64,000 nucleotides of DNA from Stemphylium vesicarium (taxonomy: Eukaryota; Ascomycota; Dothideomycetes; Pleosporales; Pleosporaceae). The DNA is taken from assembly GCA_004380135.1 (NCBI GenBank), contig QXCR01000086.1, forward strand, positions 62,001 to 126,000. Reading direction: 5' to 3'. Under the pieces are notes generated by a model. It searched no databases and was not told where the DNA came from. It was given only the letters and a program-made list of their open reading frames with translations. Below, one piece after another: positions 22,936 to 34,742 of this stretch. The position numbers and the translations under genes are program-made. The first letter of the stretch is position 1; every line of letters begins with the position of its first letter.

Positions 22936-23233
22936 AAAATTGTAACGAGGCTATCTCCCTCGTTACAGCTATAGCCAAGACTAGACTCAGAGTCAACCCC
23001 GAGTCGCTTTAGACCTGATCCTAACTCAGTTCTAACTTAGCCCTCCCTAGCCTATATATATTTAAGCCTACTATTCTCTAGATATAAATAGGTAGTTTTC
23101 TATAATTCTTTTATATAAGACCTATAGGTGTTAATAGATCTTAGGTTACGGTTCTCTTACGCACTCCTATATGCCTCTAAGTGAGACCACGCCGAGTTCG
23201 GATCTCTTGTCTTGCCTGCGTCGTTACAAAAAT
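22936..23233. repeat. Solo LTR with 5-bp target duplication
   Basis: The 288-bp segment 22941-23228 begins TGTAACGA and ends TCGTTACA. It is flanked by AAAAT at 22936-22940 and 23229-23233. TG...CA ends and a 5-bp duplication are the signature of an LTR. It lies inside the gypsy element. Part of it is less RIP-mutated than the host element, so it arrived later or escaped. Confidence 0.75.
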
Positions 23234-23545
23234 ATTAGTTATACCTACTATAGATTACTAATAGATAACTAATACTAGAAGAAAGTAAGATTATATATAA
23301 GGTTACTAATATAATGCTTAGTATCTAAGAGTACTAAGAAAAGATAGACCTAGACGTCTTTAAACTAGCTACTTATAATATTATATTAGAACTTTCTTAG
23401 CTATAAGAATATAACTTATAGATTGACTAGAAGTTAAAGAAGTTTTTATTTAAGTGCTATAGACTAGACGTAACTATAAGCTAGCCTACGCATTACCTAA
23501 CTTTAATAGTAGATAAGAGAAAAGTTTATAATATCGCTAAAAGAT

Positions 23546-23991
23546 AGTAATGTAATGGGCGGGCGACAGCCTAGCGTACGACTACACAGTACGCTGGGCT
23601 GTCGCCCGCCCATTACATTACAACAAAGCAGCCCTAAGGGTCAGAGGTTCGATTCTTGATCCCCGCTAGTTTCTAGTGTGTGCGCGCGTCAGAAAAAGAG
23701 ACCTCGGCTCACATACCTATCTAGGTATGGGGGCTACGCTAATACTTATCTTATCTATCCCTCTTGCACACGTGGTACGAGAGGGGTAATGTGATGGGCT
23801 ACGCCCTAAGAAAGAGAGTGCGCTACGCCCAAGTGGGGCTACGCTAAGGCCTGAGAGTCAAGAGACCTCAGATGACGATGATAAGTACTGACTACACCAA
23901 GACAACGCTTTGTTGTCTTGTGCTAGCCTTTTGGCTAAATGGGCGTACTGTGTAGTCGTACGCTAGGCTGTCGCCCGCCCATTATAAGTAA
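23546..23991. mobile_element. 436-bp foldback/MITE-like element with 44-bp inverted ends
   Basis: The element 23551-23986 has 44-bp terminal inverted repeats (outermost TGTAATGGGCGGGCGACAGC) differing at one base, and the 5-bp duplication AGTAA on both sides. The left end is itself followed at once by an inverted copy of about 27 bp, so it can fold into a hairpin with a 9-nt loop. The interior is largely free of RIP and contains several GGCTACGC copies and GGTTCGATTC, which matches a tRNA B box. There is no coding frame. The superfamily is unclear; the duplication length argues against Tc1/mariner and hAT. Confidence 0.75.
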
Positions 23992-24917
23992 ACCTTGTAT
24001 AAGAACGGCCTTAAGATATAGAAGTTTAACTTAATAGATACTAGTAAGGTACCCTTAGATTACAAAGTTAGAGTTTTAAAGAAATATATAACTTCTAATA
24101 TTCTAAAAGAGTATAAAGAATTTAAGCACCTCTTTATAGAAGTAGTAGATAGTAAAGCCTTACTAAAGTATTAACTCTAAGATTATAAAATTATCTTAGA
24201 AAAAAGGAAAACTCTACTCTTTAAGCTAATATATTAACTATTAGAGATAGAACTTAAAGTACTAAGAAAGTAGCTAAATAAGAACTTAAAGAAAGAATAT
24301 ATTAGACTTTCTATATTACTAGTAGAATTCCTAATACTCTTTATATTAAAGAAGAAGGGACTATTAAGAATATACGTAGACTATTATATGCTTAATAATA
24401 TTATAGTAAAGAATTAATACTTACTACTAAATATTATAGAACTTTAGAATTAATTTTCTTAATTAAGAATCTTTATAATAATAGATTTATAAGATAGATA
24501 CTATCTTATTATAATAAAAAAAAGTAAAGAATAAAAGATAGTATTCTAAATAAGATATAAATATTATAAATATACTATTATATCTTTTAAACTTATAAAC
24601 GCCCTAGTAATATTTTAGAAACTTATTAATAACGTATTATAAGCTTACTTAGATATCTTTATTATTATATACTTAGATAATATTCTTATCTACTCTAAGA
24701 ATAAAGAAGAATATATTAAATATATCTATATAGTGCTAAGGTGCCTAGACTAGTTTAACCTATAATCTAAGCTAGAGAAATGTGAATTCTATAAGGAAGA
24801 GGTCGCTTTCTTAGGATATATTATAGAAGCTAATAGAGTACGTATAAGTAAAGAAAAGATTAAAGTAGTTAAGAAATAGCTACTACTAAAGATAGTTAAG
24901 GAAATATAATCCTTCTT

Positions 24918-25120
24918 TATTGGTAGGCCTTGTATGATCGTACGGTTGATAACAACAACGAGGTTCTTTTTATGACTTGGTATTAGTATGATTTATCTAT
25001 AAACGTGGGTGCTACGAAGGTATACCTAAGCTTAGCGCGAGCTAGACCGAAGTAGGATTAAGTCGGCTCGTAGGCAAGTGTTAAGTAGCTAATGTCTTTA
25101 CTAATACTTACGATCTAATA
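24918..25120 (-). repeat. 3' LTR of copia element A
   Basis: It matches 30950-31152 with many C-to-T/G-to-A differences. This copy is more RIP-mutated than the other end. Confidence 0.85.
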
Positions 25121-28100
25121 CTAAAAGTCTTTTCTTTCTAGATAGCTAGTAACTCTACGTATATTAGTAGTAACTATATATATAGTATTAAATATTAGAG
25201 CCTATTAGCCTCTAGACCTATCTATCTACTTAGACTACTAACTCGTTATTATTAATAAATTATTTAAGCGCGCGGTTTAGTAATGCCTTTATAAAGGCGT
25301 CTATAGGATTGTCGTCGCTATTAATCTAGTAGATCTTATTAATCTCGCGACGCTTATATGATTGGCGCAGCGCCATAATATCGATTATGAGTCGCTTCTC
25401 CTTCGTCGTACCAAGCTTTACTAGGCACTTATATAGGGAATACGAGTCTATATAGATAACTAGTAGAATTATAGGGAGTCTAAGTCGTTTAGTAAATATT
25501 CTTAAGGTAGTAGTAATAGTAATACCTATATTAAAACTATTAACTATGCTATAGATTTTAGAAGCTAGTACGCTCTATGTAACACGCTTATATTTCGTGG
25601 AGCTATAGTAGATAACATTGCCACGTAGTGTGAAAGTATTAGCGTCTATAGATTTATTAATAAGTATTAGGATAAAGCCTAGCTATAAGCTAAGGTCCTT
25701 ATTATTAGTAAAGGAGCTATCTATAAAGACTATTAGCTTAGCCTCTATAAGATTAATAGTAATATAGCGTAGGCTATAATTAAGATTCTCTATCTACTAT
25801 TTTAGGCGCTTATTAAGCGCCTTAATATCCTTATCTAATAGTTGCTGCGCTTAAGCGGCGACAGATAGGTTAAATAATGCCTCTAGTTAGCATATTAATG
25901 CGATATATGCTTCTTAGGCGCGCTATTCTATATACTATTGCGCGCAATTAGGTGACTTAATGTCTATAAGTCTAGTCTTTCCTCCTTATCCTTTCTACTA
26001 GAGGGATAAGGCTAGTTCGCTGCTATCGTCTATCGTGAGTATATATCTATTAAAGTCTAGTTATACCTTTTATATAAGTGCCGCCTTTAGCTTTAATTAG
26101 AACTATACCTTCTAAATCTTTTTCTCTTCTAGTAATAAGAACGCGGTCGTTCTAAGTATAAGAGTGTTGTCTATCTATATATTAATAATACTAAAGACGT
26201 TAGCGTTGCTATTTATAATTAATAGGTATAAGTCGTATATTAATATTACTATATTTAGTTCCTTATAATAGTGCCTATAATAGATTATCTACTAGTGGAC
26301 TTCTACCTCTGCGATCCTATATAGTAGCTTAATTATATAGAGTAGCGTGCCCTTTAGATATTAGGATACCAGCTTAGTAGGGAGGTAAGTAAGTATCATC
26401 TATTTTAGTAATGTCTACACTTATAGATATACCTACGTAATATTACGTAGCTTAACGCTTATACCGCGTTATATTAGCCTAGGCGCTAGTAATCTAATTA
26501 TGCGCTAGCTATATCTCTAGATAGTTAGGGATTATATTAGAATAGCTTTCTTACTAAGATTCTAATAGCTTTAGATAACTAGATAGGATTTCTTATATAG
26601 CTTAGTTATTTTCCTCTTAACTTTACCTATTAGGCGTAATTTAAATATAAAGATTCTACTATATAGCCTCTTATTATATTACTTAAATTTAAAGATTCTA
26701 TAGCCTATAAGATTACTAACCTCTTAGTTATTAGACGCTTTAAAGGGTGCGCCTAAGATTATAATTACTTTATTATTATATAGCTTAATAGCTAGCTTAA
26801 GATTATTCTACTCCTTCTTAGTAATATACGCGTGCGCCTTACGCTTATTCTTTAATCCTAGAGGTTAGCCTCTCCTACGTGGTTGCGCTACTAGAGGTAC
26901 TACTACCGGCTTATGCGGCTTATTTAGTGTATATAGCGCATTAGGGTTACTCTAAAGGTAGTCTAGTCTATAGTATAGCTTAACAATAGTTAATGTAAAT
27001 ATTGTCAGACTATTAACTATGTCTATAGTGACGTTGTGGCCGTCTATACTAGCGATCTTGTACGGGCCATTCCAGCCATCACTCTCTCTCTATACTAAGA
27101 CTTCGCTCTGGAGTGGGAGCGCGAGCATATCTGCGGTATCTAGTCTATTTTAGGTATTTAAAGCGTCTATAACTTAGCGCTCTATAATAAGCTTACGCAA
27201 GGCCTTTATTACTTTTTAAATAGCCTTGCTGCGCTTAACTATTAAGAGAGATAGTGGTAACTCTATAGTTATTTATAAGTATACTCTAAAAACTAGTAGA
27301 GTTAGAACTAGCCTATTAGAGCTAGCTATATTATTAATAGCCTTTATAGCTATCTAAAGAATCGCCTTATTAGACGTACTATTATTAAGCTCTGCGTGGA
27401 GTATATCCTATGCGCAGTATAGAGGTGCATGATACCTCTTAATCTTACCTATAGACTAGTGCGCCTCTATAGGTACTTGCTTGCATGTGACTCCTATGAT
27501 CTTTGCTTCTGCCCGGAATTCTGCGCTCGCGAAATTGGTGCCTGCGTCGTGCGTAATGACATCTAGTGGCCCTTGATACGTGTCGATCCATAGCATCCGC
27601 AGTGCTTGCCATGTCTCCTTGGCCGAGATAGCGCTAAGGAACTTCGCGCCTTAAAATGTAGTTAAAGAATTAACTATATATAGTATAGGCTTGCTACTAA
27701 GAAATATTACGTCTATAAGTATCTCGTAGTTAAAGTAGTAATTATCCTTAAGAGTAAATTTAAATTAGCGTAGCGCTAAGCTATAGAGCTAGTAATAGTA
27801 GTAGAACTTAGTAATTTTCTCTAGGGTTTTCTCTTTAAAGTTATTATGGCTAGTATGCTTTAAGAGCTTAACTAGTCGCATGATAGCTAGGTAACTAAAC
27901 TAGCGATAGAGTCGTCTTAACTCTGTCTCTGTTAAGAACACCGTTGCTCTCTCTCTCGTTTAGATAGAACCACGGATGTCCCCATTTATAGAGAATAGGG
28001 ATGCGTATCTTATCCTAAATAAGCTCGTCTATAGTATTATTAAAGAATATATTTAGCCTATCTATATCTATAAGATATAGTAAGAATAGTATAAGCGCCT

Positions 28101-28499
28101 TAAGTACTTTAAAGGTAATCTTTTTAATCTTTATAGAGACTTATATAGTATTAATAGATATTATAGCTTTATCTTTACTAAACTTAATAGATACCTTTCT
28201 TACTATAGACGTATCTAATAGAATTATTAGATCTTCTTATATAAGTATAAGATACTACTCCTTACTAATAATAGATACGTTTACTACGCCTATATCCTGT
28301 AGGATGCCTTAGTTAATAGATCGCGTATAGCGGTCCTTAAGTAGAAACTGCGACGCTAGTGCTAATAGCGCGCCTTAGCTATATATATTATCGCTAGAGA
28401 TGTAATATAAGAATACCTAGTCTATAAGGCATTACTCCTTAAAAGAACGTGTATTTATAGTATTATTAATTATTAGCGCTATTATTGTTATTATCCTCG

Positions 28500-28740
28500 T
28501 AATTTTCCATTTCTCTCTAGCCTATCTGATTGTACTAGCTAGTGTGCTTACTACCTTCGTATTCTGCGAGGTGTACAGAAAAGTCAACAGGCGGCTGTCC
28601 TCCTGTAAAGTGACATGCAGAGAGAAACTGCGTGCGTGCAGCTTTGCGCTCATCGTCTGTGTGGTTGGTAGACCAGCAGCCTTCCTTCTGGCATACAAAG
28701 CACTTCTTCTTCTAGCGTGGCTTAAATCTATAGCTATTAT
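28500..28740 (-). other. Lightly mutated patch in Gag of copia element A
   Basis: About 240 bp of ordinary composition are embedded in saturated RIP sequence. They encode, on the minus strand, the Gag zinc-knuckle region. The corresponding patch in element B is at about 42953-43180. A second such patch lies at about 27470-27650 (integrase core). Confidence 0.6.
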
Positions 28741-30195
28741 TTAAGTATTAATTGCCTTTCTAAAATGCGCCTCTACTTCTACCTCTACTTTAGAATCTAC
28801 CTTAGATTCTTCTAATACTACTATACTAGCGGTCTACGCAGTATTAGTTATCTTAGTCTACCTTAGTAAGATTAATAGAGGTAGTTATAGCAAGTAAGTT
28901 TTTAATTAAAGATTATAGATCTCTAAATAGGACCTCGCACTCTAGAGATAGCCTATAGAGCGCGTATTCCCCTATATACTACTAGCTAAGAGCCCTCTAA
29001 CATAGCTGGAGCTTGTCTAGCATAATATCAAGGACCTTATATAGTGTCTTATTAGGATTCTCCCTACAGACTTTAATAAAGAATATTATTATCTAGTCTA
29101 CGTAGTAGTAGCTATAGTTAACGTCTATATTAAAGTAGTTCTTAAGCTTTATATATATAGTTAGGAATATATTTATCTACTTATTAATAAAGTAGAGGTA
29201 GTACTTCTATATATAACCTTCTAGAATCTATAGGAAGACTATATAGAATTAACTTAGCTAGATATCTACGTAGTAGTAGATACTATAAAAGATCTTTAGC
29301 TTATTATCTAGAAAGTTATATAGCTTCCCTATATATTTCTTCTTATAGTCCTATATCTTTATAAAGATATTAATTATCTTAGAATCTAATTTTGCGTTAT
29401 TAAACTTAATTAGTAGAACTACCTTTTATAGGTCTATATTACCTAAAGATATAATTAGAGGGACGCTTAATCTCTTTAAATATTATAAGTATACTAGCGT
29501 ATATTTATAGAATCTCTTAAAGTTATTATATATTAAGAGAGGTTAATAACTTTAGGAATATTAATTTACCTAGTATTAATAGTCTACTTATAGTATTTAT
29601 TTAATTATCTCTATAAGTAGCTTTACTAGTTATTATTCTTACTCTTAATTCTCTCTATTTTAGTCTCTTACTTTTATAGAGGTATAGCTCTAGGCTTAAG
29701 TTACTACCCTTACTCTCGTTAGTCGTACGGATCCTATAGTATATTATCCTAGTAGCATCCGCTCTTATAGGATATGCGCCGCTAACTACTTATTAAAGAT
29801 AGTAGATTAGAAATACTTATCTAGCTACTTTAGACACTTCTTCTTACGTAGTAATTTAGCTATAGCTTTACTTAATAGTATATTAATATAGCTAATATAT
29901 ACGCCTTTAAACTAGAGAATCTACTTTAATTTCTTAGTATATATTATATACGCACGCTTAAATATAGCTTAAGTCTAGCCTTTAAAATTCTAATAGAACT
30001 TACTAAAGAGCTCTGCGTCTACTATAGGCTAGTCTATGTAGTCTGCGATCGCACGCGCGATATACGTTATTACCGCAGTTGCGTCTACCTCGTTATCTAG
30101 TACTTCGATCTTATCATCCTAGATCTCTAAGTTAATATAACGCCACTCTCTTACCTTAAGGTTTGTAGTTCCTAGTAACTCCTCTCGTGTAAGCG

Positions 30196-30448
30196 TATAG
30201 TATTGCGGTGTAGAATGTAGCAAATCAAAGCGTAACTGCGCGAAGCAGTAGTGAGAGTATGAAGTGTATTGTTGTGTTCTGTTGTTCTGCTCGAGCTGGC
30301 CTCTTAAAGGGCCAGCAGCAGGGTCTGTTTACATGACGCATCTCTGATGCTTGTAATGGGAGAAAGTGCTCATGGAGACGAGGGAGGAGCGCCAGGACAA
30401 CGCACGTGACACGCGCAATGCCCTTACCTCCCAGACCGTAACATATAG
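30196..30448 (-). repeat. Solo LTR inside copia element A, with target duplication
   Basis: The 243-bp LTR at 30201-30443 is flanked by TATAG at 30196-30200 and 30444-30448. The uninterrupted site exists in element B at about 41430-41435, where the sequence is TACAG once, so insertion duplicated TACAG and RIP later turned both copies into TATAG. The LTR itself is almost free of RIP. It is related to the LTR at 19226-19456. Confidence 0.85.
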
Positions 30449-30949
30449 CCTCTATTACTACTAGCTGTTTCGTCCGCTATCTATTATTATTAATGCGGGC
30501 TATGCTAGCTGCGGTCGCTAGTGATGCGTCGGTAGTCGTAGATTATTAACGGGTGCCTTGCTAGCTAAGTTCGCTAGGGACTCATTAGTAGTCGTGGGTT
30601 GTACACGGGTCAAGCGGCGACTAGATAGGGGTTAGTGCGTGTATAGACTGCGTCTTAGAACGCTCTAATATAGCTAGAATAATTAGTCTTAAGCTAGATA
30701 AGACGCCTAATATAGCTAATAGTAAACTTAGTATAGATAACTCTGCCGCTAATATAGATGCCTAAGGAACGCGCAGGGTTATAGGATCTATGTAAAAACG
30801 TCGCCCTATGCCACTGCGCCAGTACGTGCCCAAAAAAGGTATAGTAACGATAACTATCGTTACGGTGCATAGGATAGTATATATATCGATCGTGACAATC
30901 TATCTCTTCTAACTTAACTATCTATAACTACTATATAATTACTAATTAA

Positions 30950-31152
30950 TATTAGTAGGCCTTATATAATTGTATAGGTAATAATAATAATAAGATTCTT
31001 TTTATAACTTAGTATTAGTATAATTTATCTATAAACGTAGGTGCTACGAAGGTATACCTAAGCTCGGCGCGAGCCGGACCGAAGTAGGATCGAGTCGGCT
31101 CGTGGGCGAGTGTTGAGCAGCTAACGTCTCTACCGATACTCACGATCCGACA
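30950..31152 (-). repeat. 5' LTR of copia element A
   Basis: 203 bp. The half nearest 31152 is barely RIP-mutated (GATCGAGTCGGCTCGTGGGC), while the half nearest 30950 is strongly mutated. Confidence 0.85.
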
Positions 31153-31735
31153 GTTAGCACGATTTCGGCGCTAAGAAGTCGAATTCTAGGGACGGACGCA
31201 ACGGGACGTGGCGGCTCTAGGTATAGTTAGGAAGGCATAGAGAATAAGAAAAACGCACCGCGATAGGCTTACTAAAGCCTTATATGCAGCCCGCACTTAA
31301 CTACGTAATATAAGAAAATAATAACTTAGAGTATTGAGATAATAACCTTAAAAAAGAAGATAATATTATAAATAATAAGTAAAGGCCTCTTCTAGATAAA
31401 AGATATAATATTAGTAGCTAATATTCGTATAAACTCTTAGATAATAATTAGCGTAAAGCGCGTAGATTAGGTAACTAGTATTCTACTAAGATAGGACCTC
31501 TAGAAGGTTACTATATAAAGAGAGGCTAGCGCTCTTCTAAACCTCTTACTTAGTAGAGAGGTATAGAAAGATATAAAACTTAGTAATTAAGATATAAGAA
31601 TAGAAAGGTTTTATTATTTCTCTTATTATAGTTAACTCTTTTAGTTATATCTCTTAATTAGATTACTAACTAGTTATTCTATTACTTATATAAAATTAAA
31701 TTATCTTTATTTAAATACCTACTATTTTACTTAGT
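31153..31735 (-). repeat. RIP-mutated repeat, inverted partner of 48290-48656
   Basis: About 31370-31735 reads, on the minus strand, the same sequence as 48290-48656 (for example GAATAAAGATAATTTAATTC near its start, GAGGCC near its end). The right-hand copy ends ...TATCTGTAACA, LTR-like. The repeat is probably an LTR of a large element. The first 150 bp (31153-31300) are less mutated and unassigned. Confidence 0.5.
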
Positions 31736-31888
31736 CGCTAGACAACTCTACGGACCTACCGCTATACAATACCTCGCCTGCTTTAGTACGGACCAGGAAC
31801 AGAGAAGTATCGCCGAACCCCGTATAACATAAGCCTCTAGATTTCTAGAAGCGCTAACAGCTCTTATATCTTTAAGTTCGCGTACCAT

Positions 31889-32017
31889 TTAAATGTCAGG
31901 CCGGGTCAGGCCAGATGACGATATATACTATCCTGCACCATGATCAGTAGTTCACTGATCATACGTATCTTTTTGGTTGCATGGCGTAGTGGTGCAGGGC
32001 TGCGTCCTGACATTAAA
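31889..32017. mobile_element. 119-bp TG...CA element with 5-bp target duplication
   Basis: Segment 31894-32012 starts TGTCAGG and ends CCTGACA. It is flanked by TTAAA on both sides (31889-31893 and 32013-32017). Inside, CCTGCACCA pairs with TGGTGCAGG around a TGATCAG...CTGATCA hairpin, so the whole unit can fold. It could be a very small solo LTR (TRIM/SMART-like) or a MITE. There is no coding capacity and no RIP. Confidence 0.65.
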
Positions 32018-32767
32018 ATAGTAAAGCGATAAGCTACTCCTCTATATAAGAATATTCTTCTAAATCAAGTAATCTAATTACTAAAAGCCTATTATTAAGT
32101 AGTGCTATAATAGTAGAGTTATAACGCGCTGAAGTTGGTGGCTTATCTAATGTTTCAGTGTTCGTGGGGCGCTGCGCGACGTGGGGCGTTGCGCGCACGG
32201 TCACGGTACCCAAGCAACCCCAACAACACAACCACAAGCGCCGGAAACACTTAGCAGGTGGTACCACAACACGTCACTCTGCTACAAAAATCGCTGATGA
32301 ACGTTCCCATCGCCGTCCGGTACTTGCGCCTTCGTGATGTTAATCTTTGACTCGGCAACGCAAAGGAATCCTGGGGTGTGGCGCAGTCGTGGCGGTGAAG
32401 CTCAAGCAGTTGAGCCTAGACGAGACCCACGATGGTAGCCTGAGGCTGATGCTCCCCCTGGTTCATCAGCAGAACTCAACTACTCTTCCAGATTCTTGAT
32501 GCTAGGACATCGGCTTTGAATGTGGGTATAAGGCGTTTGACGTACCTTTGAGTATCTGAAAGCTGCGGTGAAGGTTAAAAGAATGATCGTCTAGGAAGCT
32601 AACGTCTTCCTAACTACATTCACCGGAATCTGAGCAGAATTACTCTCGCAGGGTCTCAGGCGGACCCCGAGTTCGCGTTGCGGTCGCTTTCCGGTCTTGC
32701 TCTTCCATCCGTGTCAGCACCGCCTCGTGCTGCGCCTGCTTCCCGTCACAGCCTGGAAGAGCTCATC

Positions 32768-32775
32768 ATATAAAG
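32768..32775 (+). promoter_or_regulatory. TATA-like box of the F-box gene
   Basis: ATATAAAG lies about 82 bp upstream of the F-box gene start, a typical distance for fungal promoters. Confidence 0.4.
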
Positions 32776-32856
32776 ACGGCTTACATTCATAGTCACACTA
32801 AACATCATCACAGCGTCCCTATTACGTCTTTCTGATATCATTGAAACACAGACACA

Positions 32857-34647
32857 ATGTTCAACCCCAATACTCGCGTCGCTAGAGTCGCCCCTTCTAC
32901 TTTGTCGCATGGCATCGCAGGCCAAACCGTCAATCTAAACGTTGTCCCTGAAGACATCCACCACCTCATCCTCGCTGAGCTTGCAAACACATTCCCCTTA
33001 GACGTACTCAACGTGGCACAATCATCGGTCACGCTGCGCAATGCGGCGCTGCCGTTCATATACCACAACATCACACTGACTAGAGGACCGAAGAAGAGCG
33101 AGAAACAAATGGCATACCAGGCTCTTGTAGAGAACTTTCGTGGCGATGAGCACGGCGAGCTCGCGAAGCACGTTCGCAGTATCATTGTCACAAATGATGT
33201 GCCTTCGGAAGACTTGATCATGGTACTCAACAAGATTGCGCAGCACGGAAATCTTCGATCGCTGAAGTATGTCCATTCTAGTGATTGATGATCATGAAGC
33301 TAACCCTCTTAGCTGGGAGACTTCCGCGCACATGTCTCGTGCAGTTTTCGACATAATCCACGCGACTTGGCCACAGCTCGAGCTACGTGTTGTCACCGTG
33401 GACCGCCACGATGAAAATAACGTTGCTTATCGGCAGATGGACATGAAGCTCTTGTCCTCGCCTCTTCTTGTCGGGCTTACATACGTGGTATACATTCAAG
33501 GCTATAGTCCTGATATGCCCTGTCGCTCCGATTGGCCTCGACTATCTCAGGCTCTGGCGGCTGGCGGCAACGTACAGTATCTTCGGCTCCAAAGCAGACA
33601 AGATGTTGATGGCTACCATGAGACCAAGCTCGTCCCTGATACTGAACCAGAGAAGTTGCCGCGCCTCGATCTCGCGTCCGGTTTGCGTCTGCCTCAACTT
33701 GAGGAGCTAAGTATCCAAGTCTTGCGATACTGGGGAAGGTCAACCTATCTCTGGGATGACGATCATTGTCATATGTTTCGCGAATTTATCGACTGTTCTC
33801 GGTTGCGCAAACTTGACTTTGGAGTCGACAACCCTACGGCTTTCTTCACATGCTTTGCGGAACTTTGTCCAAAACTCAAGACGTTGAGTTTTGGCGCGAC
33901 TGAGGGTACTGCCACTGCTATAGAGCCTGCGAAGATGTTCATTGAGTCACTTGATGCGCTTGAGCATCTCGACGTATCACAAGCGCAGCAATTCATCGAT
34001 GATCTTTGGCCCGCCATTAAGAAGCACAGTCATACAATAAAGACATTAATCCTTGGTCCGACAATGTTCAACCGTGTTCCCGATAACTACGTTCCCGAGT
34101 ACATGGAGTTGGACCGTCTAGAGACAATCGCGTCGACGATTCCCAAGCTTGAGCGACTCGGATGGCCAGCACCCTGCAGAATGAACGTAAGTTTCAACTA
34201 CTAAACCGATATCAGAGATGTGCTGACCGTTCTATCCAGATCGACGCGAAACACCTTGAAGTTCTGTCAGGCATGAAGCTTAAGAAGCTCGACCTTTATC
34301 TGCACATCCCTGGTGAGGCATCGGATTACTGCGATAAACTTACACCTGGTAGCATGGGAGTGGCAGAGACTCTGCCACTCAATAAAGAGCGCTCTGTCGT
34401 CGCTGCAATTGGGATTGCCGAAGTCCTTTCGGAGTCGCAGCAAGATGCTTTGCAGTGGCTCACACTTTATATCTCTCGAATGACATATGGGGACCGTGCC
34501 GACCCATGGATAATGCATACGAAGCTACAACTCAGAAGGAACACCTACTCCAGTCAACTGCGCAGAAAAAAGTGGGACATCCGCGGCAAGATGGATTGGT
34601 ATAGTCTTCCTCCGCTCGAGGAAGAGGTGCTATTTGAGAATGAGTAG
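32857..34647 (+). CDS. F-box/LRR-like protein, intact, three exons
   Basis: Exons 32857-33266, 33313-34186 and 34240-34647 join in frame to 563 residues. The introns are 46 and 53 bp (GTATGT...TAG and GTAAGT...CAG; the first has a GCTAAC branch point). Residues about 28-70 (VVPEDIHHLILAELA, then VAQSSVTLRNAALPFIYHNI) fit an F-box, the Skp1-binding module of SCF ubiquitin ligases. The remainder has repeated Leu-rich LRKLDF, LKTLSFG and LEHLDVS segments resembling degenerate leucine-rich repeats for target binding. The target is unknown. No stops or frameshifts occur although both sides, from about 31.2 kb leftward and 34.66 kb rightward, are RIP-mutated transposons. The gene is a single-gene island. 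Composition is normal and the TATA-like box and start context are reasonable. Confidence 0.82.
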
Positions 34648-34742
34648 GGGGCAATAGCTAGATCTTAGTGTCTTTAGTGATGTAGAGTAGTAAAGTACTC
34701 GTCTAACCTATAAGTTATTATAAGCTAGAAGATAGCTAACAT

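Larger units (their letters stand above)
21309..24917 (+). mobile_element. RIP-mutated Ty3/gypsy element, 5' part
   Basis: After mentally undoing RIP stops, the plus strand reads a gypsy reverse transcriptase at about 24330-24917: KKDGTLR, DYRKLNN, then YLDNILIYSKN (YxDD class), CEFYKEEVAFLGY and finally VKEIQSF, where copia element A begins. Upstream sequence (about 21800-22900) is Gag/protease-like but unreadable in detail. Two later insertions lie inside it, at 22941 and 23551. Every frame is full of stops, so nothing is expressed. Confidence 0.7.
24918..31152 (-). mobile_element. Copia element A, full length, RIP-mutated, minus strand
   Basis: LTRs of 203 bp lie at 24918-25120 and 30950-31152 (minus-strand start TGTCGGATCGTGAG). 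Read on the minus strand after undoing RIP stops, the internal part gives Gag, a CCHC knuckle (CFIC...EGCWSTNHTDD), integrase (THDAGTNFAS), reverse transcriptase and RNase H (DSYSLYECLVKLGTTKEKR). Integrase before reverse transcriptase makes it copia type. Many stops occur in every frame. It is about 95 percent like element B at 40839-46766, which lies inverted. Matching target duplications are not found. A solo LTR is inserted at 30201. Confidence 0.85.

Noticed and set aside
23640..23680. tRNA gene or tRNA-derived SINE from GGTTCGATTC
   Set aside because: Only a B box is seen, with no cloverleaf and no A box at the right distance; kept as an observation within the foldback element.
28544..28744. 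Short hydrophobic frame with a matching copy at 42940-43140
   Set aside because: It is the antisense of the Gag zinc-knuckle patch in copia elements A and B.
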